Positions 45,436 through 53,553 of a stretch of DNA of 64,000 nucleotides are shown here, one piece after another. Position numbers and translations under genes: made by a program. This DNA comes from SAR324 cluster bacterium (lineage in GTDB: Bacteria > SAR324 > NAC60-12), in contig JADFZZ010000004.1 in the NCBI GenBank assembly GCA_015232315.1, forward strand, positions 1 to 64,000, read 5' to 3'. Under the pieces are notes generated by a model, which was given only the letters and a program-made list of their open reading frames with translations, ran no database searches and was not told the DNA's origin. The first letter of the stretch is position 1. Every line of letters starts with the position of its first letter.

Positions 45436-45711
45436 TCAGTTTCCTCCGGCAATGGAAGGAACAATCTGGATGCTATCGCCTTCAGTAACTTTAGTTTGGA
45501 GATTAGAAGCATAGCGAATGTCCTCATCATTGACATAAACATTGATAAAGCTTCGGATTTTACCATTCTCATCATACAGATGCTGTTTCAACGCACTATG
45601 TTTTTGACACAGTAGGTTGAAGGCTTCTTCAACGGTGGACGCACTCACTTCAATTTCATCGTGACTGTCCGTGTATTTCTGTAAAGCGGAAGGGATTTCA
45701 ATAACTGCCAT
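45436..45711 (-). CDS. cysO: CysO-like ubiquitin-fold sulfur carrier
   Basis: 91 residues of the MoaD/ThiS fold: IEIPSALQKYTDSHDEIEVS, CQKHSALKQHLYDENGKIRS, FINVYVNDEDIRYASNLQTK and GDSIQIVPSIAGGN. The C-terminal Gly-Gly is followed by one extra residue, Asn, so a peptidase must expose the diglycine before it can be made a thiocarboxylate. It is encoded next to cysM, which in Mycobacterium uses CysO-thiocarboxylate as sulfide donor. Start preceded by AGGAGTC. MoaD or ThiS identity is less likely because of the cysM neighbour. Confidence 0.85.
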   Translation of the reverse strand: MAVIEIPSALQKYTDSHDEIEVSASTVEEAFNLLCQKHSALKQHLYDENGKIRSFINVYVNDEDIRYASNLQTKVTEGDSIQIVPSIAGGN

Positions 45712-45809
45712 AATGACTCCTGTTAATAATGAAAAAAAGGGTGGGGGCGTACCAGTCTTTGCTCCTTGGAGAAAGACCCTTCATCCATGCGGACGAAACT
45801 TGAATATAT

Positions 45810-46712
45810 TTAATAATCTTCCCAGAAACGTTCTTCCAGATATTTATCGCCATTGTCCGGAAAAATAGTCACAACCACATGCTCCGGATTTTCCATGGCC
45901 ACACGATAGGCCGCATCCAGCGCCGCTCCGCAAGAAATACCAACCAGAATACCTTCCTCCCGGGCCAGTCGTTTGACACTGCGGTATGCGTCTTCGGTGC
46001 GGACAGTCATTTTTCTGTCAGCAAAGTTCTCATCATAAAACGCCGGGACAATGGAGCTTTCCATGTGTTTCATGCCTTCCAGTCCGTGAAACGGTGAATC
46101 TGGCTGAACTTCAATAACCTGAATGGCTGAATTTTGTGTCTTCAAATATCGGCTTGTTCCCATGAAAGTTCCTGAGGTGCCCAATCCCGCAAGAAAATGG
46201 GTGACTTGCCCCTTGGTTTGCTGGTAAATTTCAGGGCCTGTGCTTTTGAAATGCGCCTTCCAGTTGTTATCATTACAATATTGATTGGGAAAATAATAAA
46301 TTTCAGGATTTTTTTCGTAAAGTTTCAGCGATTTTTCAATCGCACCATCGGAAGATTTTTGAGGGTCGGTCAAGATCAGTTCCGCACCATAAAATTTGAT
46401 TATCTTTTGTCGGGACGGAGTTACATTCGAGGGCATGCAAAGCTTGACCCGATAATCGAGAGCCGCTCCAATCATGGCGTAGGCAATGCCAGTGTTGCCC
46501 GAAGTCGCGTCCATTATAATTTTTCCGGGAACCAGTTCTCCGGATTTGAGCGCTTCACTGATCATGTTATAGGCCGCCCTGTCTTTAACGGAGCGCCCGG
46601 GATTGTACCATTCAGCCTTGGCAAACAGGTTGCCGGCAGGACAATATTTTTTTAGTCGAAGTAACGGGGTATTGCCCACAAGTTCTAACAAATCGGAACC
46701 GAAATGCTGCAC
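45810..46712 (-). CDS. cysM: Cysteine synthase (CysM type)
   Basis: 300 residues of the PLP-dependent cysteine synthase fold: LVGNTPLLRLKKYCPAGNLF, FAKAEWYNPGRSVKDRAAYN (with the Schiff-base Lys in SVKDR), MDATSGNTGIAYAMIGAALD, THFLAGLGTSGTFMGTSRYL and ILVGISCGAALDAA. The downstream cysO gene, on the same strand, suggests it uses CysO-thiocarboxylate with O-phosphoserine rather than free sulfide with O-acetylserine. The C-terminus (IFPDNGDKYLEERFWEDY) extends as in CysO-dependent enzymes. Confidence 0.9.
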   Translation of the reverse strand: MQHFGSDLLELVGNTPLLRLKKYCPAGNLFAKAEWYNPGRSVKDRAAYNMISEALKSGELVPGKIIMDATSGNTGIAYAMIGAALDYRVKLCMPSNVTPSRQKIIKFYGAELILTDPQKSSDGAIEKSLKLYEKNPEIYYFPNQYCNDNNWKAHFKSTGPEIYQQTKGQVTHFLAGLGTSGTFMGTSRYLKTQNSAIQVIEVQPDSPFHGLEGMKHMESSIVPAFYDENFADRKMTVRTEDAYRSVKRLAREEGILVGISCGAALDAAYRVAMENPEHVVVTIFPDNGDKYLEERFWEDY

Positions 46713-46826
46713 AGATTTCTCGCTATAAAAGGAAATGTGATATTAAAAAACAAACAGTTGTCAATTAATTCAGAGTTTGTTACCACTATTTCTAAAAGGT
46801 TAAAGCCAAATTCTTAGTAAATTCCT

Positions 46827-47675
46827 GTGGATGATATGGATATGATACGAAAAATTTTCGAAATGCGCTCGGAGGATGGTGCAGAATTCCCCCTTCCCAC
46901 AAAACAGTGGATTGCTAAAATAATCGGCGGAAGTATCATTGCCGATGGTGTGGTTCACCGGAATGAACATGTCTATCTGGAAAACCTCTTCAGCATGATG
47001 AAAGATGAACCCCAGGCCCTGCTGATCATCAGAGACATTATCCGCAATGGTGAGATTCCTGAAATTGAGGCCATCAATATTGATCCCAGAATGGCAGAAC
47101 GAGTTTTCAAGGGGGTGTTGGAAATTTGTGCCTGTGACCATGAAATCAGTCCGAGTGAAATCAAATATATCAATCAGGCAGGATCGGCGCTGAACATTGA
47201 TATGCTGAGAGTTCACAAACTGATCAATTCCACTCTGAGAAAAGTTAAAATTGAATTTTTCAATCAACTGCTTGAAGAGTTGCAACCGGATGAAAAACGA
47301 TGGTTGGCCATTATTATTTTAAAATGTGTCTATGCGGATGGCAAAGTGCATTACAGGGAAATTCCCTATTTGAACGATGTCTTTGAACTGGTGGATTCTG
47401 ACCAGCAGGCATTGAGTCGAATCAAGCAGGATGCTGTTGACATACCACTGAATCAATTGCCCAAAGTGTATTTTGACGAGGAAATCAAACGGGATATCAT
47501 GCGTTACATCCTTGAAATTGTCATGGGCGATGAAGATCTGGACGAAAGTGAAGAACTTCTTATTCACGGTATTGCGGATGCGATTGAGTTTGATCGGGAA
47601 CAACTCTATTCGCTCATGGATACTGTCGAACAGGTCAAATTTTTTATTAGAGCCAGTGCGGAACTCATGGAATAA
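46827..47675 (+). CDS. TerB-like helical protein
   Basis: Up to 282 residues from GTG 46827; ATG codons at 46836 and 46842 are equally possible because no strong ribosome site is visible. Two similar helical repeats (IIGGSIIADGVVHRNEHVYL, with ENLFSMM, and IILKCVYADGKVHYREIPYL, with NDVFELV) carry the ADG-x-x-H/E pattern of TerB-type domains, with a third segment (VMGDEDLDESEELLIHGIAD). TerB proteins are often linked to stress or membrane-associated processes, and may bind metal. It is 3 bp from the start of the RadC-like gene, so the two are probably an operon. Confidence 0.75.
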   Translation: MDDMDMIRKIFEMRSEDGAEFPLPTKQWIAKIIGGSIIADGVVHRNEHVYLENLFSMMKDEPQALLIIRDIIRNGEIPEIEAINIDPRMAERVFKGVLEICACDHEISPSEIKYINQAGSALNIDMLRVHKLINSTLRKVKIEFFNQLLEELQPDEKRWLAIIILKCVYADGKVHYREIPYLNDVFELVDSDQQALSRIKQDAVDIPLNQLPKVYFDEEIKRDIMRYILEIVMGDEDLDESEELLIHGIADAIEFDREQLYSLMDTVEQVKFFIRASAELME

Positions 47676-47678
47676 CGC

Positions 47679-49055
47679 ATGAGTTCCAAATTTTTTTCCA
47701 TAATCAGGGATTACTATCAAAACAGTCCCGCTTATGAAGAGATTCGCCAGTTTATTGTCAATGAACCAGCCTTGTATCAAATTCCACGGCAGGAATTTTC
47801 CCATGATTTTCTGAACACACTGCTTCCCTTACTGGGCATCCCCTGGCGTCCTTCCTCTTCCCGAAGAGAATTGCAACCCGTTTATGGGGTGCTGGACACC
47901 ATCAACCCGCATTATTTCAGGTCGGAACAGATCTTGTCAAAAACTAGGATTCTGACGCATCTGAAGGCATCTCAGCAGGAACTGATCGGAACATCCCTGA
48001 TAAAATTTATTCAGATCATTCGTGCGACAGAACTACAGTCGCACAAGTTAGGAACAGCCGAAATGCAATCCCTGTGGATACAAATCTGGACACCGTCACA
48101 GGCCTGGGCTGGTTTCAGTTTTCTCCAGTCATGGAATATCCCGATCGTCGCCAGTTTGAAGGGAAATCGGTGTTGGCAACGGTTCAAACATGGCAAAAAT
48201 CAGCATGATGGAACTCCTGATTTGTGGATGAAAACATGTACGGAGGAAGCAACGATGGATATTGTCAGCGCAGACCTCCTGTCAGGTGCGTTTTCCGGTG
48301 AATTGAAGCCTCTTGGTGTTCCTTCAATTTGTGAGGATATTCCCAACTGTGAATGCTGTCCGCTTAATCAGGAGTGCCTGTTTTTTGTGCAGAAAATATC
48401 TAATTCAACGGAAACCGCATCAAGAACGAAGACAGATCTACACAATAAATCAACAGCAGAATTGCTGATAGAAATAATACCGGAAGCGTCTATTGTTATT
48501 GACAGCCTGGGTGTCGAACCGGACACAGATTCTCTGCTACGACATCTTGACCAGAAAACACCCCGAGAATTATTTTTATTGGCACGGGATTCCTTGAAAC
48601 TGACCGGAAAACTGACAATTCTGCTGGAATTGTGTAAACGCTACAATGAGCACAAACTTGTTCCCGGCAAGGCTTTTCAATCCAGTGTTGATGTGTTCCG
48701 GCATTTTCAGCACAGGTTGAGAGAATTAAAACAGGAAGTGTTTCTGGTGATTCTTCTGGACAACAAACATCAATATTTGACGGATTGCCAAATCACGCAA
48801 GGATTGCTCAACAAAAGCCTGGTGCATCCACGGGAGGTTTTTGCGTCAGCCATTGAACACAGGGCGGCGGCAATCATTGCGATTCATAATCATCCCTCGG
48901 GTGATCCACGCCCGTCACCTGAAGACATTCAAATCACACGACGATTGCAGGATACCGGCAAAATCGTTGGAATTCCCCTGCTTGATCATGTGATTATCGG
49001 CCGTGATCAATATTGCAGTCTCGCCGATGAAGGTTTAATGCAGGAGATCTCTTGA
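47679..49055 (+). CDS. RadC-like JAB-domain protein with a four-Cys iron-sulfur-type loop
   Basis: 458 residues. The C-terminal ~130 residues are the RadC/JAB domain (VFLVILLDNKHQYLTDCQIT, REVFASAIEHRAAAIIAIHN, HPSGDPRPSPEDI; the HxH-P-SGD metal motif is intact). The N-terminal ~240 residues resemble a second helical module ending in CEDIPNCECCPLNQEC, i.e. C-x5-C-x2-C-x5-C, close to the [4Fe-4S] loop of endonuclease III/MutY (C-x6-C-x2-C-x5-C). Standard RadC is about 220 residues with no such cluster. It is 3 bp after the TerB-like gene and its stop overlaps the rlmE start. Cellular role of RadC is unclear even in E. coli. Confidence 0.8.
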   Translation: MSSKFFSIIRDYYQNSPAYEEIRQFIVNEPALYQIPRQEFSHDFLNTLLPLLGIPWRPSSSRRELQPVYGVLDTINPHYFRSEQILSKTRILTHLKASQQELIGTSLIKFIQIIRATELQSHKLGTAEMQSLWIQIWTPSQAWAGFSFLQSWNIPIVASLKGNRCWQRFKHGKNQHDGTPDLWMKTCTEEATMDIVSADLLSGAFSGELKPLGVPSICEDIPNCECCPLNQECLFFVQKISNSTETASRTKTDLHNKSTAELLIEIIPEASIVIDSLGVEPDTDSLLRHLDQKTPRELFLLARDSLKLTGKLTILLELCKRYNEHKLVPGKAFQSSVDVFRHFQHRLRELKQEVFLVILLDNKHQYLTDCQITQGLLNKSLVHPREVFASAIEHRAAAIIAIHNHPSGDPRPSPEDIQITRRLQDTGKIVGIPLLDHVIIGRDQYCSLADEGLMQEIS

Positions 49056-49657
49056 AAAAAGTAAAAGATCACTATTTTCATAAAGCGAAACAGGATGGCT
49101 ATGTGGCACGTTCCGCATATAAACTGGAAGAAATTGAAAAAAAACACAGGTTGCTCAAAGGCGGCCAACGCATTCTTGATCTGGGCTGTTGTCCGGGTTC
49201 CTGGCTACAATATGTTTCCGGACGGTTGAAAGGCAATGGAAATATTGTGGGACTTGATCTTCAGCCTGTGACCGTAAAATTGCCTGACAATGTTCAGGTA
49301 CTTCAACAGGATATTTTTGAGATTCCACTGGATGGAACATTTTTTAAGGAACCCTTCGATTTGATTTTAAGCGATATGGCGCCCAAAACGACAGGAATTA
49401 AAAATGTAGACAACCAACGATCGTATGATTTGTGTGTTCATGCGCTACGGGTGGCGGATATTTATCTGAAAAACGGGGGGAATTTACTCGTTAAATATTT
49501 TCAGGGACAGCATTTTCAGCAGTTAAAAATTGATTTTCAGAAACAGTATCAACAGGTTCATATTATTAAACCTCAAAGTTCAAGGAGTGAAAGCGTCGAA
49601 ATATTTGTTCTGGGTATGAATAAAAAAATACAGGATCGTACAATACCCCAGGCTTGA
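49052..49657 (+). CDS. rlmE: 23S rRNA 2'-O-ribose methyltransferase RlmE (FtsJ)
   Basis: 201 residues starting with TTG at 49052, overlapping the RadC-like stop codon by 4 bases. The Rossmann-like SAM domain has the RlmE order: GYVARSAYKLEEIEKKHRLL with the first catalytic Lys, ILDLGCCPGSWLQYVSGRLK (SAM loop), LSDMAPKTTGIKNVDNQRSY (Asp), NLLVKYFQGQHFQQLK (Lys) and SESVEIFVLGMN (Glu), giving the K-D-K-E tetrad. It methylates U2552 of 23S rRNA in E. coli. Length is near the usual 209. Confidence 0.92.
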   Translation: MKKVKDHYFHKAKQDGYVARSAYKLEEIEKKHRLLKGGQRILDLGCCPGSWLQYVSGRLKGNGNIVGLDLQPVTVKLPDNVQVLQQDIFEIPLDGTFFKEPFDLILSDMAPKTTGIKNVDNQRSYDLCVHALRVADIYLKNGGNLLVKYFQGQHFQQLKIDFQKQYQQVHIIKPQSSRSESVEIFVLGMNKKIQDRTIPQA

Positions 49658-49681
49658 TCAGAATTCCTGCCACAACATAAT

Positions 49682-49699
49682 GGCCCCTGCTCAAGGGCC
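49682..49699. other. Hairpin in possible structured leader of 61-residue ORF
   Basis: GGCCC-CTGCTCAA-GGGCC (49682-49699) is a perfect 5-bp stem about 100 bp upstream of the small ORF. Around it TCCTGCC (about 49667) pairs with GGCAGGA (about 49737). Together they allow a multi-helix leader RNA. Sequence resembling parts of cyclic-di-GMP riboswitches is not convincing, so no ligand is assigned. Confidence 0.35.
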
Positions 49700-49797
49700 A
49701 ACACACAAGTCCGCACAGCGACGCAAGAGTATTCAGGCAGGATCATTGCATGTCCGGTTCCCAGGAGGCATGAATCTTTATTAAGCAAGGAGGGAAC

Positions 49798-49983
49798 ATG
49801 CAGGAAAGTCAACGATCCTATTATTGTTATCTCAATCATGGACAGGCAATGGTTCAGGAAATTCCACCTGAAAATTTTGAGGATCTTCCAGGACATTATA
49901 TGACACGGTGTCCCACGACTCAAATTGCCAGGATGGTGTATGATGCGGAATTAAGAATCAGAAAATGGAGATTTCAGGGATAG
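49798..49983 (+). CDS. Small ORF of 61 residues
   Basis: ATG at 49798 follows an excellent ribosome site (GCAAGGAGGGAACATG), the main support for its being real. The product (MQESQRSYYCYLNHGQAMVQ, DLPGHYMTRCPTTQIARMVY, DAELRIRKWRFQG) has two Cys and many aromatics, no signal peptide or membrane segment. It may be a small regulatory or phage-type protein. A 10-bp-stem hairpin follows the stop codon directly. Family not recognised. Confidence 0.6.
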   Translation: MQESQRSYYCYLNHGQAMVQEIPPENFEDLPGHYMTRCPTTQIARMVYDAELRIRKWRFQG

Positions 49984-50010
49984 CAGACTCCTGACTTACG
50001 CAGGAGTCTG
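49984..50010. terminator. Bidirectional terminator-like hairpin
   Basis: CAGACTCCTG (49984-49993), loop ACTTACG, CAGGAGTCTG (50001-50010): a perfect 10-bp stem lying between the stop of the plus-strand 61-residue ORF and the stop of the minus-strand RiPP precursor. It can fold in both transcripts. No T tract follows on either strand, so strength as an intrinsic terminator is uncertain. Confidence 0.6.
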
Positions 50011-50019
50011 AGGGGCGCA

Positions 50020-50583
50020 TCAGAAAAGTTTTGATGCCATATCAATGAGGCTTGTTCCACCTGTGAGTAGGGGGCCAAGACTGGGGAGAGCCTTTCCTAC
50101 AACAGAAACCAGAGAAGAAATTCCTTTGCACATTTCTGTATATTGTCCTTTTCCACCTGCGACTACCGCCAGATCAGAATCGCTCAATTCTCCATAAAAA
50201 TCAGGATTTACCGGCATTACCAGATGCAATTGATTTGGAGTGTTGGCATAAATCCTCAATTCTCCGGGAAATCCCAATCCTAATGATTCCTGAACCGCCT
50301 CATGAGGGTTTGACAGCAAGCGTTCACGAAATGCCGCATCGTCAAGAGCCTTACGAGAGACTCTGCCAACCGGATCATCCCCCCACACCGCATCTTTGGC
50401 CTGTGCTTCATCAAGCAGTACAAAATTCATGGTATCCAGCGTATCCTGATGAATCTGGACTTCCATATTCTCAGGCAACGATTGCCCCATTTGTGCCAAC
50501 GCCTCTTTCGGATTGCTGAACAACAGTTCTCTGAATGAAGTATCCGCCCAAGTTTTCTCAATAATTTGTTGATATAGTTCCAT
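50020..50583 (-). CDS. RiPP precursor with tandem NHLP-type leaders
   Basis: 187 residues from ATG 50583, behind AGCAGGTG. It contains two nitrile-hydratase-like leader modules in tandem: residues ~5-59 (WADTSFRELLFSNPKEALAQ ... VQIHQDTLDTMNFVLLDE) and ~72-125 (LDDAAFRERLLSNPHEAVQE ... LRIYANTPNQLHLVMP). A leader-peptidase site ELSDSDLAVVAGG (132-144) follows, ending in Gly-Gly. The predicted 43-residue core (KGQYTEMCKGISSLVSVVGK, then Gly/Ser/Leu-rich to LIDMASKLF) is hydrophobic with a single Cys at 152. NHLP leaders are known from precursors of ribosomally made peptides, which are normally modified and exported by C39-peptidase transporters; none is in the window. Confidence 0.85.
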   Translation of the reverse strand: MELYQQIIEKTWADTSFRELLFSNPKEALAQMGQSLPENMEVQIHQDTLDTMNFVLLDEAQAKDAVWGDDPVGRVSRKALDDAAFRERLLSNPHEAVQESLGLGFPGELRIYANTPNQLHLVMPVNPDFYGELSDSDLAVVAGGKGQYTEMCKGISSLVSVVGKALPSLGPLLTGGTSLIDMASKLF

Positions 50584-50995
50584 AATGCACCTGCTCAAGA
50601 AATGGTTAATGAAGAATACTCAAATATTATTAACCAGAATAATTGCGATTGTCCATGCTCCAATATTAATAATTCATGTCAGCGTCGTGAACTGTCACGA
50701 AGGCTCCATAAAAGACAGTCTGTATTTCAAGAGAAAAGCTGTTTTTATGTTGTTTTTAAGTAACTGAACAGGACTGTGCACTAAAAAACATCAATGTGGT
50801 AAAGTTGCGGATGGCTCATCGTGATGGCGTATAAAGGTATTTTGTGAAGTGACTCCAGATCCATTTGTCTGGCACATCATGATTCAACATTAACTTGAAT
50901 CTATTATTTTGATTGTGCATGTGTATGAACATGAAACTGTTAAAACTTCTCAATCAGCGATGATCACGTTTAGACAAATCAATCCCATGATCCTC
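50584..50995. other. Gene-free region between RiPP precursor and caspase operon
   Basis: 412 bp shared by the divergent RiPP precursor and caspase-like genes; it should contain both promoters. A TATAAA (about 50842) is preceded at a long spacing by TTGCGG, which is weak. Small inverted repeat CGTGA-ACTG-TCACG is present near 50687. No other gene is supported. Confidence 0.4.
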
Positions 50996-52735
50996 ATGAA
51001 TAGATTCAAACAGACCGTTTTTCAAATCGTTTTTCTGATGGGAATGGCACTGGCGTTTGGAAGGACAACATCACATGCCGCAGAAACACGAGGTTTTAAA
51101 ACCGTCATAAAAAACGACAAAGGGCAGGATATTGGATTTTATTCAGGAAGTTATGCGCTTCTGATCGGTGTGAGCGATTATACTGCCGGTTGGCCTGATC
51201 TTGAAAGCATTTCATCAGAACTTGAAGAAGTAGCCGTCTCGCTGAAAGAAAAAGGGTTCAAGGTTGAATTGGTGTTGAATCCAGACAGTCGGCAACTTCC
51301 AAAGGCCTATGAGGACTTTATCAAGAAATATGGCTATGATGTGAATAACCAGTTATTGTTTTATTTTTCTGGTCATGGGTTTACCAGAAATAATGGTTCA
51401 AAAGGCTATCTGGTACCTGCTGACGCACCCAATCCCACTGAAAATGAAAAAGAGTTTTTGCAGAAGGCTCTCAACATGAGCCGGATTTTGAACTGGTCTC
51501 GAGAAATGGAAGCCAAACATGCTTTATTTCTGTTTGACAGTTGTTTTTCTGGAACCATCTTTAAAACAAGAGCGTTGCCCAAGGTTCCTCCCCACATTAC
51601 TGAAGTCACTTCAAAACCCGTAAGACAGTTTATCACGGCAGGAAGCGCTGGCGAAGAAGTTCCGGCCCGCAGTGTTTTTACTCCGGCTTTTGTTCGCTCC
51701 TTGCGTGGAGAAGCTGATGTGAATCGTGATGGATATGTCACGGGAACAGAACTTGGTGTTTATTTGCGGGAAAAAGTCATGAGTTATCAAACCGGACAAA
51801 CCCCGCAATATGGAAAAATACGTGATCCGGAACTGGATGAAGGGGATTTCGTGTTCATAGTGCAGAATGGGGAAATACCAACGACGGTGTCTGCCTCAAC
51901 AGAATTTTCACTGGATGATCTGACTTCGCAGGAAAAGGCTAAATGGGAAAAATATCTCCATGAAATGAAACAGGCACTGGAACAGGTTCAGTTGTATGAA
52001 CAGGAATCTGGGTCGCCAGAACTCAAGGTGATGGCCTGGCAACGGTTTATTGATGCTTATGACAGCAATCATCCATGGTCTGACGAAGATGAAAAGTGGC
52101 GAGAGCACGGAAACCAGCAAAAAATCTGGTGGCAACAACAAATCAGCAATGCTGAAATCACCCTCGCAAATGAAATCTGGACAGAGCCACAAACCGGCAT
52201 GCGTTTCGTGAGGGTGGAAGGTGGACCTTTTTCAGAAAAAACATGGGTTGGGCAACATGAGGTTTCAGAATCACAATGGGAAGAAATTATGGGAAAACTG
52301 CCCGGTGATTCGCACGGAGCCATGCATCCCGTCCAGGTGAAAGACCTTGAATTGATCCATGAGTTTATCCATAAATTAAACCAGTCGCATCAACTGGAAG
52401 GTCCGTTTGAATTAATAAAACAGAAACAGTGGGAATACGTCTGCCGGGAAGGTGGAACCCAAACAGGAATGAGCAATTTCGCAAATCCAAAGAAAGTGAA
52501 TTTCGGGAAAAACAAAGGAATGGTGATGCCCGTGGATTCATTTGAACCGAATGTTCTCAACTTATACAACATGCAGGGTAATGTCGCGGAATGGGTGGAA
52601 GAAGGACTCCTCATGGGTGGAGACTGGATGTCGGCACCCAACGAAGTCCGTTGCGATTCCATAAAAAAAATGAGCGGATTTTTTGAAATGCTGGCTTATG
52701 ATGGTGGCGGATTCAGACTCATCCGAACGCCATAA
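50996..52735 (+). CDS. Exported caspase-like (C14) protein with FGE-sulfatase domain
   Basis: 579 residues from ATG 50996, chosen because it gives a signal peptide (MNRFKQTVFQIVFLMGMALA, then FGRTTSHA); in-frame ATGs at 50960 and 50987 are possible. Residues ~45-270 are a caspase fold: YALLIGVSDYTAGWPDLES, catalytic His in FYFSGHGF (H127) and Cys in LFDSCFSG (C183). The C-terminal ~190 residues are a formylglycine-generating-enzyme/sulfatase-modifying-factor-like domain (MRFVRVEGGPFSEKTWVGQH, MQGNVAEWVEEGLLMGGDW, GGGFRLIRTP), usually a binding or hydroxylase fold. The whole protein would act outside the cytoplasm. It is first in an apparent three-gene operon. Confidence 0.88.
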   Translation: MNRFKQTVFQIVFLMGMALAFGRTTSHAAETRGFKTVIKNDKGQDIGFYSGSYALLIGVSDYTAGWPDLESISSELEEVAVSLKEKGFKVELVLNPDSRQLPKAYEDFIKKYGYDVNNQLLFYFSGHGFTRNNGSKGYLVPADAPNPTENEKEFLQKALNMSRILNWSREMEAKHALFLFDSCFSGTIFKTRALPKVPPHITEVTSKPVRQFITAGSAGEEVPARSVFTPAFVRSLRGEADVNRDGYVTGTELGVYLREKVMSYQTGQTPQYGKIRDPELDEGDFVFIVQNGEIPTTVSASTEFSLDDLTSQEKAKWEKYLHEMKQALEQVQLYEQESGSPELKVMAWQRFIDAYDSNHPWSDEDEKWREHGNQQKIWWQQQISNAEITLANEIWTEPQTGMRFVRVEGGPFSEKTWVGQHEVSESQWEEIMGKLPGDSHGAMHPVQVKDLELIHEFIHKLNQSHQLEGPFELIKQKQWEYVCREGGTQTGMSNFANPKKVNFGKNKGMVMPVDSFEPNVLNLYNMQGNVAEWVEEGLLMGGDWMSAPNEVRCDSIKKMSGFFEMLAYDGGGFRLIRTP

Positions 52736-52773
52736 CATTAATCTACAGGCTAACCCCCTTTTGTCAGGCTCGT

Positions 52774-53535
52774 ATGACATTCATGAAAAAATGTGTTTCA
52801 CTGGTGTTTTTCGTGTTGCTTTCTGTTCAATCAGCAACAGCGCAGGACTCCTTGTATGACTTTCTGAAAAATATGGATTCATTTCTGGAAGATGTTCATT
52901 CAAATAGTTCAGGTTCTTCTTCGAGTGATTTTCAAACAAATGAGATGGATCAGTTTGAGAATGATTCCTCTGCTCCTGACAGCGTGTATGATTCTTATGC
53001 GCCAGCGACTCAACATAATCATGGGCAGTTCAAATTCATTAGCAATGTGAGTGGCCCCTTGACATTATCACAGGGACGGACTGAGCTGGAATTAACGCCC
53101 CAAATTATTGGGATTGGCGGCAATTATGTGTTTCCATCCAATCTGGGACTTGGGTTAACGTTACAAAATCTTAAAGCAAAAGAATCAGAGCTTGAAATGG
53201 AAACCAATACCCTGTCAATGGATCTTGGTTATTCCTGGTATTCACGGTCCATTCCCCTCACTGTTTTTGGAGGAGCAGGCCTGCTTTTGATGAACACGCT
53301 GGAGGTCACGTTGTCTGGTGCCAACAGTGAGACGGTCAGTAACGAATCCTCTGGTGAACTGGATGACATGCTGTTTTTTATCGGGGTGGGCTATGTTTTA
53401 CAGAAATGGGAATTTCTACTGGAATATCGCCAGACATCTTTTAATTATGCCTATGACATCTCATTTATCGGAAATGATGTGGATTTTGGCGCGGAACTCA
53501 CCAGTTTTGTTTTTGGTGCAGGAACTAAATATTAA
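52774..53535 (+). CDS. Outer-membrane-type beta-barrel protein
   Basis: 253 residues. A signal peptide (KKCVSLVFFVLLSVQSATAQ) precedes a Ser/Asp/Asn-rich segment (~25-75) and then alternating hydrophobic beta strands typical of small outer-membrane barrels (LELTPQIIGIGGNYVFPSNL, SMDLGYSWYSRSIPLTVFGG, WEFLLEYRQTSFNYAYDISF), ending in the aromatic-terminated VFGAGTKY common in barrels. The first ATG at 52774 has a weak site; ATG 52783 is an alternative. It is 38 bp after the caspase-like gene and 18 bp before the lipoprotein gene. Function unknown. Confidence 0.75.
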   Translation: MTFMKKCVSLVFFVLLSVQSATAQDSLYDFLKNMDSFLEDVHSNSSGSSSSDFQTNEMDQFENDSSAPDSVYDSYAPATQHNHGQFKFISNVSGPLTLSQGRTELELTPQIIGIGGNYVFPSNLGLGLTLQNLKAKESELEMETNTLSMDLGYSWYSRSIPLTVFGGAGLLLMNTLEVTLSGANSETVSNESSGELDDMLFFIGVGYVLQKWEFLLEYRQTSFNYAYDISFIGNDVDFGAELTSFVFGAGTKY

Positions 53536-53553
53536 TATTTTGAGAGGAGGACT

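Noticed and set aside
49700-49750. Cyclic-di-GMP riboswitch
   Set aside because: Only short fragments (CGCACAG, GACGCAA) resemble it; the conserved helices and GAAA tetraloop receptor parts are missing.
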